From NCBI GenBank assembly GCA_031418215.1, contig JANOXC010000102.1, forward strand, positions 1 through 28,239: 28,239 nucleotides of DNA, given 5' to 3'. Positions 16,390 through 24,045 of this stretch are shown piece by piece. Every line of letters starts with the position of its first letter. Position 1 is the first letter of the stretch. A program made the position numbers and the translations under genes. The notes below the pieces were generated by a model. That model made no database searches. It saw nothing but the letters and a program-made list of their open reading frames with translations, and was not told where the DNA came from. This stretch comes from JANOXC01 sp031418215 (GTDB lineage Bacteria; Bacteroidota; Bacteroidia; AKYH767-A; OLB10).

Positions 16390-18060
16390 CTAAGCAGCCG
16401 GTAGTGTTATTTTAAATACTTTTTCATACTTATCATGTCTTTCTAAAGAGATAGTGCCTTGGTTGTTTTTAATATTATTAAAACATGTTGAAAGGCCAAA
16501 TCCATTCCCGAACCCTATTTTTTTTGTAGAATAAAAAGGGTTGAAAATCTCACTAACATTTTCCTCAGCAATATCAACTCCATTATCGGTTATATATATA
16601 TCCACTTTATTGTCAATTAGTTTTGTTACGATATTAACTTTCGGAATTAATCCGGGATCATCTCTCATTTTTTCTATCATTGCTTCAAATGCATTGAAGA
16701 ATAGATTCAATAAAATTTCGCCCAAATCTGTTATGGTTATGACGCATTTGGGATCCCTTTCATCAAAATTGTTTTCAAATTCACAGGAGAAGTTATGGTG
16801 ATTGATTTTAAATTTTTCAAAAGCAATTTTTTCGAATTGAGGGCATAGTAGGTTGATTGCCTGAACTTTATTTGTATCAAGTTGGACATTATTAGTTATC
16901 GCCGTATTGTTGGACATATTTAAATTCATCTTTTGAAGGATGTTGAATACATCCTTTCCATGTTCAATAATTTTAATCTGGTTGGCGCTGATAAGTTTAA
17001 GGGTCTCTATTATGCTTTCTTCGTCTTTTATAGAACTTAATTCATTGAGCAGATCATTAGAGACAGCTGCAAAACCAATACTTAAATTAACAGGGTTCAA
17101 CAATTCATGAGAAAGGTTGGATATTATATGGAAAAACTGCTTGAGCTTTTCTTCCTGAAGCTTGATCTCCAGTTCTTTTCTCTGTTTCAGTTCTTCCTCA
17201 AGCAATATTAGTTGGGTAACATTTCTTGCAGTGGCATAAATCAGACATGTTTCTTCATCAAAAAGTGCATTCCAGCTCAACCATATATATTTTCCGTTCT
17301 TACAACGATACCGATTTCTGAAAAACATGGTTTTTTCAGAGTTGGGTTTAAAGTTTCTTAATACCTCAATTGTTTTTTCTTTGTCATCATCATGTATAAA
17401 GTCGATGAATTTTGATTCCAGCAGTTCTTTTTCCTCATATCCTAATTCATTTAGAAATGCGGCATTAATTTTTTTGAAATAACCTGTTGTGGTGGCAGAA
17501 CAAAACAGATCAGGAGACAACTTAAAAAAATTGTCAAGTTGGTCACGTATGGAATTGCTTCGATCTTTTATTTTTTTTAATACAAGAAAATCGATGGCAA
17601 TTTTTGCAAGTTTTGTCAGCAAGACCTTTTCCAGTTCACTTAATTTCTTTGGTTGATTATCCAGTATGCAAAGCGTACCAAGGTTAAAACCACTCGGATC
17701 CGTTAGTGGTACACCGGCATAAAACCTGATCTTTAGTTTGCCTGTGACAAGCGGGTTATTAGCGAATTGCTCATTTTTAAGAGTATTGGATACTTCAAAC
17801 AACTTATACTGCTTGATGGTATGATGGCAAAAGGCTATTGCACGACTGGTGTAATTAACGTCTATGCCAATTTTAGATTTAAACCACTGCTTATTCTCAT
17901 CCACAAGTGAAATCAGCGCAATGGGTGTACCGCATATACTTGAGGCCAAAGAGGTGATGGTATCAAGAAAATCTTCTTTTTCTTCGTTTAGTATGTTGTA
18001 TGAATGCAAGGCTTCCAGCCTTCTCATTTCAATCGGCGAAAAAGTTTCGAAATTTTTCAT
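16390..18060 (-). CDS. GAF-PAS sensor histidine kinase, cytoplasmic, with altered G1 box
   Basis: This 556-residue protein lacks membrane segments. Domains in order: GAF (about 30-160, CGTPIALISLVDENKQWFKS and FYAGVPLTD...GTLCILD), PAS (about 180-285, SPDLFCSATTTGYFKKINAA...LGYEEKELL), a coiled linker, a dimerisation part with phospho-acceptor His318 in NLSHELLNPVNLS, and an ATPase domain with N box NLFFNAFEAM (Asn456) and G2-like FGNGFGLS (518-524). The G1 box reads DNGVDI (492-497), where the second glycine of DxGxG is aspartate; this could weaken ATP binding. No response regulator is adjacent, so it is an orphan kinase in this window. An inverted repeat at 18094-18114 and repeat copy B lie upstream. 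Confidence 0.88.
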   Translation of the reverse strand: MKNFETFSPIEMRRLEALHSYNILNEEKEDFLDTITSLASSICGTPIALISLVDENKQWFKSKIGIDVNYTSRAIAFCHHTIKQYKLFEVSNTLKNEQFANNPLVTGKLKIRFYAGVPLTDPSGFNLGTLCILDNQPKKLSELEKVLLTKLAKIAIDFLVLKKIKDRSNSIRDQLDNFFKLSPDLFCSATTTGYFKKINAAFLNELGYEEKELLESKFIDFIHDDDKEKTIEVLRNFKPNSEKTMFFRNRYRCKNGKYIWLSWNALFDEETCLIYATARNVTQLILLEEELKQRKELEIKLQEEKLKQFFHIISNLSHELLNPVNLSIGFAAVSNDLLNELSSIKDEESIIETLKLISANQIKIIEHGKDVFNILQKMNLNMSNNTAITNNVQLDTNKVQAINLLCPQFEKIAFEKFKINHHNFSCEFENNFDERDPKCVITITDLGEILLNLFFNAFEAMIEKMRDDPGLIPKVNIVTKLIDNKVDIYITDNGVDIAEENVSEIFNPFYSTKKIGFGNGFGLSTCFNNIKNNQGTISLERHDKYEKVFKITLPAA

Positions 18061-18093
18061 AAGAAAGAACGTTTGAACTATGAGTCATTAATT

Positions 18094-18120
18094 CGATTAC
18101 ACGTCAGGTAATCGTTTTTT
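18094..18120. promoter_or_regulatory. Perfect inverted repeat before the kinase gene
   Basis: CGATTAC (18094-18100), loop ACGTCAG, GTAATCG (18108-18114), then at least six T on the plus strand. It is centred about 45 bases upstream of the kinase ATG. It could be an operator, a 5' leader hairpin, or a plus-strand terminator, although no plus-strand gene precedes it. Confidence 0.45.
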
Positions 18121-18291
18121 TGAAAATAACGCTTGAAGAAAATTAAAAGTGTAAATACTCCTGGTCACGCCGGCCACAACCTTACATTAACATTATTGGA
18201 ATCGATAAATCGTAATTAGGTAATTTTCAGGAAGTGTTATTTTGCGTTTTTTTTTCTAATCAAAGATGTAATGTAAAGATATAAACAAAAA

Positions 18292-18368
18292 TTCAATAAT
18301 TCCTATCATACTTAAGTATGAATTTTAATCTTTTTCTTCATTTATGGGTTGAATTTTCATTAGCACTG
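18292..18368. repeat. 77-base repeat copy B with perfect 14-base palindrome
   Basis: This is the second copy of the segment at 15034-15110, same orientation and length. Its core CATACTTAAGTATG (18307-18320) is a perfect palindrome. It lies about 230 bases upstream of the kinase gene and about 150 bases beyond the end of the propeller T9SS gene. The rest of the 18061-18514 gap is AT-rich, and I see no gene in it. Confidence 0.75.
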
Positions 18369-18514
18369 CAATTTCCATGAACGGAAAAATAATGGACAGG
18401 CGAACTTTTCAATCTGGAATAGCATGGAAGGACTCTTTTTAATAAAAAATCATAATTAATTTCATATTCTGATATTTGTTTTAAATTAGTTCTAAAGTTA
18501 AGTTAACAGTAGAA

Positions 18515-19840
18515 TCAATTGTTGACTATCAAAAATATCCTTAATTGCTCATCAAAAAATTTCAAGAAATATAATCCTGGGGGAAAGTGTAGATTATTGA
18601 TTGGTATTTTATTGATCCCTTCCACCAAATAATATTCATGAGAAAAAACCACAGATCCCAACATGCTCATTAATTCAATATTTACAGGGGTTGCTTTTAA
18701 TGAATTTACTTGAACTGTGAAAGATCCATTGAAGGGATTCGGATAAACTTGGAGGTTGTCTTGTTGTGAGGTATAGGCTTCAATTCCTGTAAATGGGATG
18801 GACCACTTTGCAATGTGATTTACGGCTGTATCGAGGGCATACTGGTCAAATCTTCCGGCGCAATATATATGATTATTATAAAATTCAATGGCATTTAAAC
18901 TTAGATTAAACTGACTGCCTGCAATACTTCCTGCATCAGACCATGCAGTTCCATTCCATTTCGCAACAAATGGTGCATAAATTCCACCTGCCATGGTAAA
19001 ATTTCCGCCAACGTATAAATTGCTTCCAATTGTTTTTAAGGTCAATACATCAGCATTTGTTCCAATTCCAACAGTTGACCAAGTTGAACCATTCCATTTG
19101 CTAATTTGATTTACAGTTATACCCCCAGCTGTAACAAAAAAACCACCAGCGTATAATTCACCGCCATAAACTTCGAGCGAATAGACATTATGGCTAGTTC
19201 CTGTTCCTACTGGTGACCATGATGTTCCGTCCCATTTGGCAATAAAATTTGCCGCCACCCCGCCGGCAGTTGTAAAGGCTCCTCCGGCATACAATGCTCC
19301 GCCATAAAAAGCCAAAGCATATACTGCATTGTCGAAGCCTGCACTAAGTGGAGTCCATGCACTACCATCCCATTGTGCAATAAAATTAGTAGAAATGCCT
19401 CCCATTGCAGTAAAGCCACCGCCCGCATACAAATAAGCACTGTCAGCCACTAAAGCAGCAACTGCTGCACCTGCGGTAACACCACTTCCAAGCGTGCCCC
19501 ATACCGATCCGTCCCAAGTTGCAATATTTGAAGCAGGTATTCCACCTGCCATTGTGAAACCGCCTCCAACAATCAATTTGTTTTTATATTCACAAAAATA
19601 CTTGACCGTAGAGTTAACACCACCCGACATGGTATTCCATGAAGTATCATTCCAAGATGCAACATAATTAGCGGGGCTGTAACCTGCACCGGTGAAATAA
19701 CCACCGGCAATTAGTTTTCCTTTATAGGTTTTAAGTGCATTTACATCACCATTAGTTCCACCACCTGGAGACTCCCAAATCTGTGGATAGCAAAAAAAAG
19801 TGTGGAATAACAGGCAAGAGATTAGCGTAAGTGTTTTCAT
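18515..19840 (-). CDS. Secreted seven-repeat beta-propeller-like protein with T9SS type A sorting domain
   Basis: This 441-residue protein has a signal peptide (LTLISCLLFHTFFCYPQ). Residues about 22-350 consist of seven repeats of 45-48 residues with the pattern LYAGGxFTxAGG...N.IAKWDG..WS..G.G, which fits seven blades closing a beta-propeller. Repeats 2-6 are the most alike; repeat 7 is diverged (YCAGRFDQYA). The C-terminal sorting domain contains VYPNPFNGSFTVQV and FPPGLYFLKFFD. Such repeats are seen in surface proteins of the phylum with no known enzymatic role. The gene is monocistronic. Repeat units resemble each other at DNA level, so unit number may vary among strains. Function beyond secretion is unknown. 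Confidence 0.87.
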   Translation of the reverse strand: MKTLTLISCLLFHTFFCYPQIWESPGGGTNGDVNALKTYKGKLIAGGYFTGAGYSPANYVASWNDTSWNTMSGGVNSTVKYFCEYKNKLIVGGGFTMAGGIPASNIATWDGSVWGTLGSGVTAGAAVAALVADSAYLYAGGGFTAMGGISTNFIAQWDGSAWTPLSAGFDNAVYALAFYGGALYAGGAFTTAGGVAANFIAKWDGTSWSPVGTGTSHNVYSLEVYGGELYAGGFFVTAGGITVNQISKWNGSTWSTVGIGTNADVLTLKTIGSNLYVGGNFTMAGGIYAPFVAKWNGTAWSDAGSIAGSQFNLSLNAIEFYNNHIYCAGRFDQYALDTAVNHIAKWSIPFTGIEAYTSQQDNLQVYPNPFNGSFTVQVNSLKATPVNIELMSMLGSVVFSHEYYLVEGINKIPINNLHFPPGLYFLKFFDEQLRIFLIVNN

Positions 19841-19989
19841 AACAAATGTTTTAAAACCCCTTAAACAGGTTGTATATTTCCTATTATATACTCATTTCAA
19901 GTTAATGAATCAAAAGTAATACGGAAACAGCAGTTTGATACTGTTTTTGAATAATAATTTAAACCATGCCTAAAATGACATTTTTTAGC

Positions 19990-20322
19990 TCATATTTTTG
20001 AAGCAGATTTTTTACCAAGTGCTTTGATATTAGTCCTTGCCAAAGCATCTCTCAATATGGGTTTGTAAATTGATTTTAACTCCAACTAGGTTGCACCATT
20101 CTTTCCCCATTTATTAGGTAGAGGATAAATTATTGATGAATCAAAAGCAATGAATACAGATTGATCATTAGGAGAGTGCATCAAACAAACACGATTCTTT
20201 TCTATTTCCAATGTAGCAAGGATTCTCTTGTTTATTTTGAAAGATGTCAATTCAAAATGAGGGAATTCTATCGCCCCGGGAATAGATTGCGCTAATGCTC
20301 TGAAATTGTTAATCGAAACCAT
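19990..20322 (-). pseudogene. MmcQ/YjbR family gene interrupted by one amber codon
   Basis: The frame starting MVSINNFRALAQSIPG at 20322 matches the small MmcQ/YjbR (DUF419) family: EFPHFELTSFKINKRILATL, VCLMHSPNDQ and NKWGKNGAT. Translation then meets TAG at 20088-20086. Beyond it the same frame continues LELKSIYKPILRDAL..., the normal family ending, up to TGA at 19992-19990. The family usually has Trp (TGG) at exactly this place (GATW.EL), so a single G-to-A change explains the stop. Read through, the protein would be about 110 residues, a normal length. Either the gene is inactivated, or the base is an assembly error. It follows the PD40 gene by 40 bases. Family members adopt a CyaY-like fold; their function is poorly defined. 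Confidence 0.75.
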
Positions 20323-20362
20323 GTGAAAACATCTTTTAATTGAAAATGAGACATGGAATTTT

Positions 20363-21313
20363 TTATTTTTTTTGAATAAGTTTACTAATGTTAACCATAT
20401 AAATACGGCTTTGTCCATTATCGTATTTTTTCATTTCCTTTAAAAGCTCATTCATGTTTTGTTTTTTATCAAACTGTTTTTTAACAGTGCTTCTTTTACT
20501 GGTAAAATACAATGTCCCTGTTTCAGTATTTACAAAAGGGCAATAGTCCATCTGCATAGAGTTTATGTTGACCCCCATATTTTCTGCAGTTGTCCAATCC
20601 CCGTTTTCTTTTTTAAAACTAATGTATAAATCACCGCTTCCCAATCCGCCGCTTTTATTGTAGCAGGTAAATAGCAAAAATGATTCATCATCAGCTAGAA
20701 AAGCATTGAATTCGTATCCTTCAGAATTAATGGAGTCATTCATGGAAACCGGTTCATCATATATGCCATTTTGCCATTTGCAATAAAAAATATCATCCTT
20801 TCCTTTAGATCCTTTTCCATCCCGAGTAAAACAAAGGTTGTGGTACTTTGACAGGGTAGGATAGAACTCATCTTCTGTTGTATTAATTGGGTTGCCAATA
20901 TTTTCAGGAATAGACCAAGCGCTATTAACATCCTTACGTTTCACCATCCAAATATCAAAGTCTTTTGTTTTATTTGATTCTGGAAGCAGGGGCCTGTTGG
21001 AAACAAAATAAAGTTTTAAGCCGTCAGATGTAAGAAACGGCTCTATATCTTGGTACTTCCCGGAAAATGGAGCCACCTGAGGGTTATACCATTGGCCATT
21101 GACTCTTTGGCAAGTTATTATTGCAGAAGCTTCTCCAAGGTTGCTTTGAGCTGTGAAATAAATTTCTGTTTCATCAGCTGAAATAACAAAATCACGCACG
21201 TTTGGAAATTGAGAAATTGTTTCCGGTAAAAATGGTTGCACAATCGAAACGTCTTGAGAAAAGCATAATTGCGAGATAAATAATGAAATTAATAGTAGTA
21301 TATTATTTGTCAT
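20363..21313 (-). CDS. Exported PD40 (WD40-like) beta-propeller protein
   Basis: This 316-residue protein has a signal peptide (ILLLISLFISQLCFSQ, cleavage after FSQ). It contains repeated PD40-type blades: VISADETEIYFTAQ, LTSDGLKLYFVSNR, YHNLCFTRDGKGSKGKDD, LADDESFLLFTCYN and VNTETGTLYFTSKR. The pattern resembles TolB-like propellers and the periplasmic part of OmpA-PD40 proteins, but no OmpA domain is present. A basic tail (KKQFDKKQNMNELLKEMKKY) follows. It lies 18 bases after the cytochrome c gene, which suggests cotranscription. Binding of a partner protein is inferred from the fold; the ligand is unknown. Confidence 0.82.
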   Translation of the reverse strand: MTNNILLLISLFISQLCFSQDVSIVQPFLPETISQFPNVRDFVISADETEIYFTAQSNLGEASAIITCQRVNGQWYNPQVAPFSGKYQDIEPFLTSDGLKLYFVSNRPLLPESNKTKDFDIWMVKRKDVNSAWSIPENIGNPINTTEDEFYPTLSKYHNLCFTRDGKGSKGKDDIFYCKWQNGIYDEPVSMNDSINSEGYEFNAFLADDESFLLFTCYNKSGGLGSGDLYISFKKENGDWTTAENMGVNINSMQMDYCPFVNTETGTLYFTSKRSTVKKQFDKKQNMNELLKEMKKYDNGQSRIYMVNISKLIQKK

Positions 21314-21331
21314 TCGTAAAATTATATATAA

Positions 21332-21928
21332 CTATTTCTCTTCATTTTCCATTTCTCTTTCTTCTTCTGCTTCTCCATATTTAGTTATCCAGGATTGGTA
21401 ATCTGCAGCAGACATTTTCCCCAATTTTTGAGTAACAAAAGCGGTGATCGCCCAAATTTTATCATCACTATGGGTAGGTCCATAAGCCGGCATGCTTGTC
21501 ATCTTAATTCCATTTTTGAGGATCCAGAAGAATTCTTGTGCATCATCTTCTTCCACATGTTTAAAAAGTTCAGGTGGCTTAGGATATAATCCTTTTGCCA
21601 TTTCATCGGCATTTACTCCCGGTGCAGCATGGCAGCCAGTACACATTTCTTCATAATGTTTAAATCCTGCTATTATTAAGTCCGTATCTTTTAAATTACC
21701 AGGTACAACTACTTCTTTCATTCTTTTATCAATAGAACGGTGCTTGGTAATACTGATGATTTTCTTAGTAAGAGCATTATGTGGGGTTAACTGGCTGATT
21801 TCAAATGAACCGGTTGATATATATAAATAGAAACTTGTAATGAGAATAGCAATTGTAATGAAGACGGTAAGCATGGTCTTTTTCACGAATGATAAAGTTT
21901 TAAAAATGTAAATTAAAAGTAGGGGCAA
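21332..21928 (-). CDS. Membrane-anchored c-type cytochrome
   Basis: This 198-residue protein has one N-terminal hydrophobic segment (about 19-37, MLTVFITIAILITSFYLYI), probably an uncleaved anchor or signal. The heme-binding motif CTGCH is at 96-100, with a likely axial Met146 in MTSMPAYGP. The domain IIAGFKHYEEMCTGCHAAPGV and DDKIWAITAFVTQ fits monoheme class I cytochrome c. It would carry electrons in the periplasm; its partner is not shown. The C-terminus is very acidic (GEAEEEREMENEEK). The start may be Met19 (21874) rather than the first ATG. It lies 29 bases after the Cys-rich small gene and 18 bases before the PD40 gene. Confidence 0.87.
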   Translation of the reverse strand: MPLLLIYIFKTLSFVKKTMLTVFITIAILITSFYLYISTGSFEISQLTPHNALTKKIISITKHRSIDKRMKEVVVPGNLKDTDLIIAGFKHYEEMCTGCHAAPGVNADEMAKGLYPKPPELFKHVEEDDAQEFFWILKNGIKMTSMPAYGPTHSDDKIWAITAFVTQKLGKMSAADYQSWITKYGEAEEEREMENEEK

Positions 21929-21957
21929 GCCAATGTAAACTAATTCGATTCTTGCTT

Positions 21958-22245
21958 TTAAAAGTTCTTGAAATATTTTCCCGGCTCCTTTGGGACAAAT
22001 TGAAGTAACTCTCTGAATTTATCACAACAACAACTGATAACATCAATATGAACATAAGAATTGCGATCTGAATAGATTGCCATTTCCTGGTTCTGATAAG
22101 GATGCAAATTGCACTTTTTACCAATTAAATGTGTTCGTAATTCCGAAACGCAACGTTGCATTGAATCATTCAGTTTAGTTGCAGCGATCTGATCGGCTAT
22201 TGAAGTTCCCAACATAGAAACCGTTTCAAGTGTGACATTTACCAT
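21958..22245 (-). CDS. Small Cys-rich conserved-looking protein
   Basis: I do not recognise this 95-residue protein by name. It has a helical N-terminal half, then KKCNLHPYQNQEMAIYSD (Cys45, His48) and VISCCCDKFRELLQF (Cys72-74). A Cys-x2-His followed by a Cys cluster ahead of an amphipathic helix suggests a metal-binding fold, and I recall similar small Bacteroidota proteins with a CC-x2-F segment. The gene is supported by a TATCTTTG promoter box five bases before its ATG and by tight spacing (29 bases) to the cytochrome c gene. It has no signal peptide, so it is probably cytoplasmic. A competing frame at 21900-22124 is a shadow. Confidence 0.6.
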   Translation of the reverse strand: MVNVTLETVSMLGTSIADQIAATKLNDSMQRCVSELRTHLIGKKCNLHPYQNQEMAIYSDRNSYVHIDVISCCCDKFRELLQFVPKEPGKYFKNF

Positions 22246-22250
22246 AAGAA

Positions 22251-22258
22251 CAAAGATA
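22251..22258 (-). promoter_or_regulatory. -7 box of the Cys-rich/cytochrome c/PD40 gene cluster
   Basis: The minus strand reads TATCTTTG, exact for TAnnTTTG, five bases before the ATG at 22245. Transcription would start at or next to the start codon. No -33 TTG was found. Confidence 0.45.
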
Positions 22259-22333
22259 TCATAAGTAATTGGTCTTATAACTAATTTAATTTCGATTGGT
22301 CAAAACAAGTTCCGTTTTCTTTGCCTGCCAAAT

Positions 22334-22400
22334 ATGTCAAAAGACTGTTGGTGGAGTTCAATTGAAAAATCTAAAAATCAAAGACATTGACTTTTGACAT
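22334..22400. repeat. Inverted repeat between DMT and Cys-rich genes
   Basis: ATGTCAAAAG (22334-22343) and CTTTTGACAT (22391-22400) are perfect 10-base arms separated by 47 bases. They are followed by short GAATTC-like simple sequence up to the stop of the DMT gene. It may be a long hairpin at the end of the DMT transcript; it lacks a clear T tail. Confidence 0.5.
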
Positions 22401-22433
22401 GATGCTGAATTCCGAATTCTTAATTCTGAATAT

Positions 22434-23369
22434 TTAATTCCTTTTAATAGACTTATACTTAGAAAGGTTGATCATTAAAACGCTTGCAAGAATAACCACT
22501 AATCCAATTATCTGGTAAAAGGAAATATGCTCATCGGCGAAATAAACACCAAGAAGAACAGCCACTACAGGATTTACATAAGCATAGGTGCTTACCTGAG
22601 CAGAAGGCCTTACCTGTAACAACCAAATGTAAGCAGTATAAGCAGCGATGGAACCGAAGAAGATTAAATATAAAAGTGAAAACCAGGCATCTTTAGAAAT
22701 TAAGTCCCATTTCATTTTATGCGTTTCAGTTAATACATATCCAGGCAAGAATGCAACACCGGCTGCAAGCATTTGCCAGCTTACATTAACAGTATTTGAA
22801 CCGGATTTAGCTTTGTATTTCGAATACAATGAACCAGCAGTCCAGCATAATGACCCACACATTAATAATAGCATTGCTGTTATTTCAGTATGATTTCCAG
22901 AAACAGAAAATGCATTTTTTACTTTTTCACCGAACAACAAAATAATTCCAAGAAAGCCAATGATCAGTCCTATAATCGTAGGTGGGTTTGTGAAACTTGA
23001 TTTCCAATGTGGTTTGTCAAGCAAAACAAACCAGATTGGGGAAGCTGACACCAGAATTGCCACAAATGCACTAGGCAGTACTTGTTCAACCCATATCACA
23101 GCACCGGTTCCACCAAACAACATCAATATTCCGCTTACCGCTCCATGTTTAATGTCATTCCAAACAAAAAGTTTTTCTCCTTTTAAATAACACCAGCCCA
23201 GCATTAATGAGCCTGCAATTAGAAAACGCATAGCCCCCATCAGAAAAGGAGTGAAGCCCTGCAATGCCTTTAGAATAAAAAAATAAGTTGACCCCCATAC
23301 AATGTAAACTGTGGCAAATGCCAGTGCTACGAGCAGGGGTTTTGGGTGATGTTTATCGGAAACTACCAT
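22434..23369 (-). CDS. DMT-superfamily transporter (EamA domains)
   Basis: This 311-residue inner-membrane protein has ten hydrophobic segments arranged as two EamA repeats of five. The first repeat starts YIVWGSTYFFILKALQGFTP and includes MGAMRFLIAG; the second contains CWTAGSLYSKYK, SIAAYTAYIWLLQVRPSAQ and YVNPVVAVLLGVYFADE, typical of the RhaT/EamA exporters such as YedA-like proteins. These usually export amino acids or other small metabolites; the substrate cannot be read from sequence. The C-terminus is basic and cytoplasmic. The gene is monocistronic and unrelated in function to its neighbours. Confidence 0.9.
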   Translation of the reverse strand: MVVSDKHHPKPLLVALAFATVYIVWGSTYFFILKALQGFTPFLMGAMRFLIAGSLMLGWCYLKGEKLFVWNDIKHGAVSGILMLFGGTGAVIWVEQVLPSAFVAILVSASPIWFVLLDKPHWKSSFTNPPTIIGLIIGFLGIILLFGEKVKNAFSVSGNHTEITAMLLLMCGSLCWTAGSLYSKYKAKSGSNTVNVSWQMLAAGVAFLPGYVLTETHKMKWDLISKDAWFSLLYLIFFGSIAAYTAYIWLLQVRPSAQVSTYAYVNPVVAVLLGVYFADEHISFYQIIGLVVILASVLMINLSKYKSIKRN

Positions 23370-23576
23370 GTACTAATTCAAGCTATTATTTCAGGTATAA
23401 ATGTATGGTTAGATTGGCAACTTCCTTTTTAAATTATTCAGCAATTCTCCAAGTTCATTTTATGTCATACAGCCTCATATTTAATTCCAGACTATGACTA
23501 AAAGTAATACGAATTATAATTTTATATTATTGAATACCAATGACATAGTATTGGATTAGTAGCCAAAATAGACATG

Positions 23577-23611
23577 TGTCGTAAAAACAACGACATTTTA
23601 CCTTATATTTG
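23577..23611 (+). promoter_or_regulatory. Promoter and likely autoregulatory operator of the RES/Xre pair
   Basis: TGTCGT (23577-23582) and ACGACA (23590-23595) form an inverted repeat with a 7-base spacer, just upstream of a TATATTTG box (23604-23611) matching TAnnTTTG. The box overlaps the GTG at 23611, so the ATG at 23617 is the better start. The repeat between the promoter elements is where an antitoxin repressor would be expected to bind. Confidence 0.5.
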
Positions 23612-23616
23612 TGTTT

Positions 23617-24045
23617 ATGAAATCATTCAGTTTATTAGATCCTCAGGTTTCTTATCGTTCAATTGATGACAGTAATATTATGTCTTACATTGATTTTATC
23701 AGGGTGGGAGTTAAATTTAAATCATTTATAGCTTTTGCCAATCAGAGCCCGTTTACTTTAAATGAATGGTCCACCTATCTCCATCTCTCTGAAAGAACAA
23801 TGCAGCGATATCAAAAAGAAGAAAGGAAGTTTGATGCAATTCAATCTGAAAAAATATTAGAAATTGTTCTTATATATAAAAAAGGAATTGATGTTTTTGG
23901 AAATGCAGAGAAATTCAATTCATGGCTGGAAACAGAAAACCTTGCACTTGGCAAAAACAAACCCAAATCTTTTCTTGATAGCTCCTTTGGAATTAATTTA
24001 CTGAAAGATGAACTTACAAGAATAGAATATGGAATTCTTGCATGA
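23617..24045 (+). CDS. Antitoxin of the RES/Xre type, Xre/MbcA/ParS-like
   Basis: This 142-residue protein has a helix-turn-helix-like part (FTLNEWSTYLHLSERTMQRYQKE, about 48-70) and a C-terminal DUF2384 toxin-binding domain (IVLIYKKGIDVFGNAEKFNSWL, then LDSSFGINLLKDELTRIEYG). This is the order of Xre-MbcA-ParS antitoxins, which bind the RES toxin and repress their own promoter. The start at 23617 is preferred over GTG 23611 because the promoter box overlaps the latter. The stop overlaps the toxin start by four bases (ATGA, 24042-24045), indicating coupled translation. Confidence 0.88.
   Translation: MKSFSLLDPQVSYRSIDDSNIMSYIDFIRVGVKFKSFIAFANQSPFTLNEWSTYLHLSERTMQRYQKEERKFDAIQSEKILEIVLIYKKGIDVFGNAEKFNSWLETENLALGKNKPKSFLDSSFGINLLKDELTRIEYGILA

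Noticed and set aside
20323..20418. N-terminal extension of the MmcQ/YjbR frame
   Set aside because: It overlaps the PD40 gene by 56 bases and is not family-like; MVSINNF at 20322 fits the family start.
21900..22124. 74-codon minus-strand ORF
   Set aside because: It is a different frame over the Cys-rich gene, which has better support from a promoter box and motifs.
23537..23554. CCAAT...ATTGG inverted repeat as a second operator
   Set aside because: The arms are only five bases in AT-rich sequence, easily expected by chance, and lie away from the promoter box.
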